The position numbers and the translations under genes were made by a program. DNA of 64,000 nucleotides from Vesta saturnalis (taxonomy: Eukaryota > Arthropoda > Insecta > Coleoptera > Lampyridae): assembly GCA_036346205.1 (NCBI GenBank), contig JARFJB010000534.1, forward strand, positions 4,958,501 through 5,022,500, given 5' to 3'. Below the pieces are notes generated by a model. The model saw nothing but the letters and a program-made list of their open reading frames with translations. It made no database searches and was not told the DNA's origin. Positions 59,793 through 64,000 of this stretch are shown here, in pieces; position 1 is the stretch's first letter; every line of letters begins with the position of its first letter.

Positions 59793-60489
59793 ACGATTGC
59801 TATTTATATATCATTCTGAAGGTTAGCACCAATTCCGGAAGGTACTAGATCCGCTGTTCTGGAATATACACACGGTGTGGCTCTTAACGGTACTAGTGAT
59901 ATCTTGGCTTCCGGTCTGAATGAGTCCCCGTTTTTTTATAATTATAAGAGGCGCCGTTTGGTAATTCATCTGACGCGTTACAAATTACAATATTATTAAA
60001 ATATTGCACACGTGAAATGTACAGCTACTGCATAACACGCTCATTAAAAGGGTATCATATTAAAATAACTAAATAAGTGCTTTAGCTTTGCTAAATGCAA
60101 GTACGTGACTAAACAAATGATAAACAATAAAACCGAGAAAATTTGCATTGCACGTTTTTCTATACCTTATTGATGCTGCACAAAAAAATACTTAGCTCGG
60201 CGCAATTAGATTTATTACATTTATCTTGTCCTGCTAATAATATTTTTCGATATTAGTTGATATAATTGGAATTTTGATGGTGCTGAACGAAAATAAAATT
60301 TCTTACCCTCATTCAAGCTATTATACTTTAAGGCAAGACAGAATTTATAACAACTGTGAGTAACTAAAATGCAATTCATAAGTCCTGGAGAATACACAAA
60401 TTTAAACAACGATTTTAAAGTAACGATCTAGAGACTAAGGAATTTAGTACGGCACAATTGTTTGTCAGGCATTCAGTTTTATTTTTTTG

Positions 60490-60606
60490 CTTCGCTTTTA
60501 AGTTCCTTTTTTGCTCAGCTCCATGAAAATTTTTTAGGGGGCTTAGCCCCCCCTTATATTTTCTGGAGGGTACGAGCCCCTGAGTCCCTCGTAATCGGCG
60601 CCTATG
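60490..60606 (-). mobile_element. Possible hAT element terminus
   Basis: On the minus strand the sequence starts CATAGGCGCCGATTACGAGG and contains a GGGGGGCTAAGCCCCCC inverted motif. hAT elements often have such ends (CAGxGGCGxxGxx and a GGGGGCxxxGCCCCC hairpin). If real, it would be the 5' end of the element holding the relic at 57150-59060. The other end was not identified. Confidence 0.4.
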
Positions 60607-60765
60607 CTTGCTAATGTGTTATTTTACTTAAAGAAAGCCTTTTTCTAATAAGACGTGTTAAGGCGTCCTGTTCCAGAACAGAAATTCATTCTATGTGTTG
60701 GGACAGGACGCCTATATACGTCTGTATGTTTTTCAAGTGAAAGCAATTTAGTCCAGTCAATTTAT

Positions 60766-61095
60766 CACAATTCATTTCAAAAGATCCGCTATTTATTATT
60801 CTTGGATATGTTGTAGGGACAAGTACCACTAGTAAAAACCTAAGTTTTCAGAACCCGAGACCCTATGGAAGCAGAGTTATGGTTAAAAAACATTTAAATT
60901 TTCCCACTTGTTCAGTTTTTTATCTATATCTCCTTTCCTGTCCTCTGAGGGAAAAAATGAATATTACCGATTTTGTAGAGGAGAAAATTTACCAACATTT
61001 CATATGTATAGGTTTTTCTCTACGTGCTATAGTTTTCTAATTACAGAGTATCAAAAATACGATAATTTGGAAGAAATACACGTTTACAGGGAAAA
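60766..61095 (+). repeat. Diverged copy of the long terminal inverted repeat seen at 33627
   Basis: It aligns in order with 33627-33910: CACAAT at the tip, GCTA about 16 bases in, ATGTTGT..GGAC, AAGTTTTCAG, then ATAGTTTTCTAATTACAGAGT with AAAATACGATAATTTGG. Substitutions are many, but spacing is kept to within a few bases. It sits about 85 bases beyond the 3' end of the gene relic at 61180-63830, the same arrangement as at 34 kb. The opposite repeat would lie beyond the window. Confidence 0.6.
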
Positions 61096-61179
61096 TTTAT
61101 ACGTTGGATATTCATAAATAAATATCATTAACAAAACATAGTAATCTTTTTGTATTTACAATTTAGGTTTTTTCGAAGA

Positions 61180-63830
61180 CCCTGGCATTGGAAATTTCTG
61201 TTCGTCACTCAAAAAATTAACAGGAGTGTGGAGGGAACTGTGATGACAGCCACATCCTCATCTTCGTCACTGTCTTCCAAATCATCAGTACAAGCGTTCT
61301 GACTTGATTGTCCAAGGCAGAAAGTTGAGCAGTTTAGGCCTGCTTTTTTACAACTACAAGGTCATCGGCACTGTATTTTGCAGCAACAAGAAATCAATTT
61401 TAGCAAGTATTGAGGTGCAGGGTCTTTACTTGCATGAATTGGAGCTAGCCCTTGACCAGTACGCATCCAACCCCAGTCTAAAGGGTTTATTTCAAAACCT
61501 AACCATTTTTGAATTGTGTGGTATGTACGGTAGAAGTGGAATGTGGAAACGTCTTTTGTTGGGGACAATCGTGGAAGATTTATTTTGCTGGTTGCAGTAC
61601 CCTTTCTAAATTGTTGATAACGGAGGTTATCCAAATTCTGTGTGTCCATATCATCTCCAAACAAACTTTTTGTTTTGTAAATACTAAACTGATTCTTTAA
61701 GCTGAATATTATTCTGTAGAGTGGTACAGCCCTTTATTTTACCTTGCCCAAAAATTGTTGACGTGTCACATCTAGTAACACCATGCAGGAAAAGAACAGT
61801 CCCTGGTGGATTTTTTAATAAATCATATTTAAAGGAAGAACTAGGATATACACTAGCAGATTCACCTCTTCCACGCTTGTATAGTTATACATTTTTCACA
61901 CTTGTGGGCACGCCAGTGAGAAGAACTACCAGATCGATATCTTTCCCAATGGTTATGACTTGATTGTAGGCTGAGGCCTTAGAAATTGCTGTGTTAACAA
62001 TGTCAACATCTGCATGTTCCACTGCCTACTTTACGTCAATGCTTTGCTGTTCCAACGCATTATATAGCATTGCTATGAGACGCTGGTTGTTGCCCTCATT
62101 GGTAAGAAATTTCTCTTGTGGTACTAGGATGATGGCTGTGTTGTTTAATAAGATTATGTCTGCACAAAATTGTACAGTGGATGGACGCGCGCGTTCGGTA
62201 CTTTTTGGGCTGCATCCACTAGGTAACCGTCAAAAACAATGGACACATCACTACCAAAATTTGTACCTAATTGACATACCTCTTTATGATTGAGCCGACC
62301 GAGTCGTTGCGATACCTGACTACTTTGTGAAGCAGATACCCTCCATCTACTACGGCAAATGTATTTGCGCCAAATGTCACATTGTTGGAGGCTGCACTAA
62401 AAGCTGTGTACATGGAGGATTTCGTTCCCTTTCGCATGCCTTTATCCTTGAACAATGACAACGGAAAGGGTGCAAGTTGATATTTAAAGTACTCTTCTAA
62501 CTGCTAATCAGATTGCTAAATGATGCAGACTCTCCGGAAAAGTGACAGCGGATAGATCTTTTCTTTCTTGTTGTCTATTTTTACAGTGCTCGTAACAGAT
62601 GCAAGACTGGTCACTTAGTCCTTCCTTTTAAAACTTACTTTCCCAAAGTTGTTACCAACGATTCTTGAAGTCCCTTCAATTCCAATTTGTTGAGGCATAT
62701 GGCAGTTTTATGTTTTTACCTCCAACAACTCCACTGTTGATCGAAATTATTTTATCAGCATTTAGAAATAGATGATGATTTGTAAACCAATTTCTCAATT
62801 TTTGCACATGTGCATCGTCTCTAACAATTCGGAAGACCTCATATCTACATGTTGCTCAGTTGTTGATGAGTTGAGATCACAAAAAGATTCAATACCGTCG
62901 CAAACGTTCTGCATGCTCATAGTCCATCGTGAAAGTACACTATTTGTAATCCCACGTCCTTGAGTCAGGCCATCATAACTTTTCATGGATTTCATTAGAA
63001 CTTGTTCAATAGTCATGCCTGACCAAATTCCCGACCAGAACTTATCGGATCGGCAAATAGTGAAACATCCATTTGTAGTAAACTTGTGGAATTCAGCTTG
63101 ATCCATTCGATCTTTAAGGTTTAACATATCCTGTAGGTACAGATGTGCACTATTTGCATGAAAGAAGGGCAGCATTTTATGATTGTGGTGATATGCAGCT
63201 TCCAGTCCCCCGCGCGCACGGTCTGAATGAAATGTTTCATAAGCACTGACTTCGAAGTGGGTCCATTACTTTCCAGCTTGTTCAGTGCAGTGCTAACTTT
63301 GTTGAAAATACTTGGTACTTCAACTTCTCATTTTTCTCAATCAGTAGAATCATAGATCTGTCACCTTCGCCAAGAATACTTTCAATGTTAGCTCGTCCGT
63401 CTTCTGTAAACTGCACGTCATTTAGGACTATGCTAACCAAAACTATATTTGTTAAAATATGCTCTCGTACGGCCCGTGAATGTGCAGGTGAGAAGCGTGA
63501 GAGAGAATGAGGTTATAAATAAAAGTTAATCTGGTCAAAGTGACTATTAATAATTCCCAAACATTATAATGAAGCCATTGACTGATAACAACATAAACTT
63601 TATACCTAAATACCTTTTAGGAAAGAAACATAGTGGTAAAGACCATGTTTAACACGCGCAGCACTCAGGGTAGCTATACCCTTTTGTTTAATTACTATAA
63701 CTTTACCGTCATCCAAAGTATTACGGCATGTAAAACATTGGCCAGATTCTACAACAGACATTCTACTTAAAAAAAAAACATAAGTAAACGTGTAAAACAT
63801 CACTTGCTGGGTAGAGCAGGTAGACTGATA
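61180..63830 (-). pseudogene. Unnamed TIR-transposon protein with putative PIN/FEN-like domain and cysteine-rich tail (broken)
   Basis: Minus-strand segments form one long protein in shifting frames. N-terminal: CFTCRNTLDDGKVIVIKQKG (about 63745), a CxxC region. Then VQFTEDGRANIESILGEGDR (about 63400), FIQTVRAGDWKLH (about 63220) and SAHLYLQDMLNLKDRMD, running to SDKFWSGIWSGMTIEQVLM (about 63025) and LTQGRGITNSVLSRW. The central part has VVDGGYLLHKVV (about 62340), SDVSIVFDGY (about 62240), EHADVDIVNTAI (about 62010) and KDIDLVVLLTGV (about 61930). These acidic motifs in this order recall PIN/FEN-type nucleases. Then come HGVTRCDTSTIFGQGK (about 61790) and PTKDVSTFHFYRTYH with INPLDWGW. A cysteine cluster (ISCCCKIQC, CSCKKAGLNCSTFC) and an acidic tail (DDLEDSDEDEDVA, about 61270) close it. 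Many frameshifts and stops. Known to me as a multicopy arthropod family; the nuclease idea is inference. Confidence 0.65.
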
Positions 63831-64000
63831 AGTTAGATGGTGTAGACGGAGACTGCATTCCACAAGTGGTGGGGGTAGTGACCATTATATGGGGAAACCT
63901 CCCCACTTCATAGCTTCCATAGTCTACAGAAACACCAATAACGCAAGTATGTGTACGACTAAATTTACTTTTAAATGTTCTTTTTACTTTTAAGCGTATT
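63831..64000. other. Window edge upstream of the gene relic
   Basis: Non-coding sequence that would hold the 5' end and promoter of the minus-strand relic. The right terminal repeat, if any, is not inside the window. Confidence 0.4.

Overview
This is a eukaryotic, AT-rich window, most likely from an arthropod and probably an insect. The evidence is the type of mobile element present: Tc1/mariner-like transposases of the insect type with an N-terminal helix-turn-helix, piggyBac, MADF-BESS, ZMYM1-like hAT, and I-like retrotransposons. No intact host protein-coding gene with a convincing exon structure was found. Everything recognisable is a mobile element, a relic of one, a tRNA-like sequence, a satellite or a microsatellite.

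Layout. 1-5.8 kb: a fragment of one non-LTR retrotransposon on the minus strand, then a nearly full-length I-like element on the plus strand (ORF1, ORF2 with endonuclease, RT and RNase H) lying between ATT microsatellites. 5.8-16 kb: AT-rich DNA with a fold-back MITE, a 201-bp TIR MITE, a complete 73-nt tRNA-like gene (anticodon AGC) beside an inverted damaged copy, a GTGTGC array and a perfect 31-bp hairpin. 17-19.4 kb: a mariner-like transposase interrupted by a 0.73-kb repeat whose diverged inverted copy lies at 28.5-29.2 kb. 19.4-29.6 kb: fragments of non-LTR elements, a pogo-like MITE, CACACG arrays and a recent 340-bp duplication. 32-33.2 kb: a stretch with strong C-over-G asymmetry. 33.6-35.5 kb: a 1.84-kb element with about 500-bp terminal inverted repeats (TIRs) holding part of an unnamed cysteine-rich gene family. 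35.8-39.1 kb: a second hAT relic and a TA-flanked mariner relic. 39-45 kb: a 67-bp GC-rich minisatellite and a long satellite with higher-order structure and an orientation switch. 48.5-50.6 kb: two tandemly duplicated hexanucleotide arrays. 50.7-53.3 kb: an RT relic, then a truncated piggyBac element joined to a MADF-BESS relic. 57-60.6 kb: a ZMYM1-like hAT relic. 60.8 kb to the window end: a longer, broken copy of the same gene family as at 34 kb, next to sequence resembling the same TIR.

The most interesting result is the pairing of that unnamed family (N-terminal CxxC region, putative PIN/FEN-like acidic motifs, C-terminal cysteine cluster) with long TIRs at two loci. It suggests a DNA transposon whose main protein is not a standard transposase. 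Assignments rest on motifs read by eye and remembered family consensus patterns. No database search was run.
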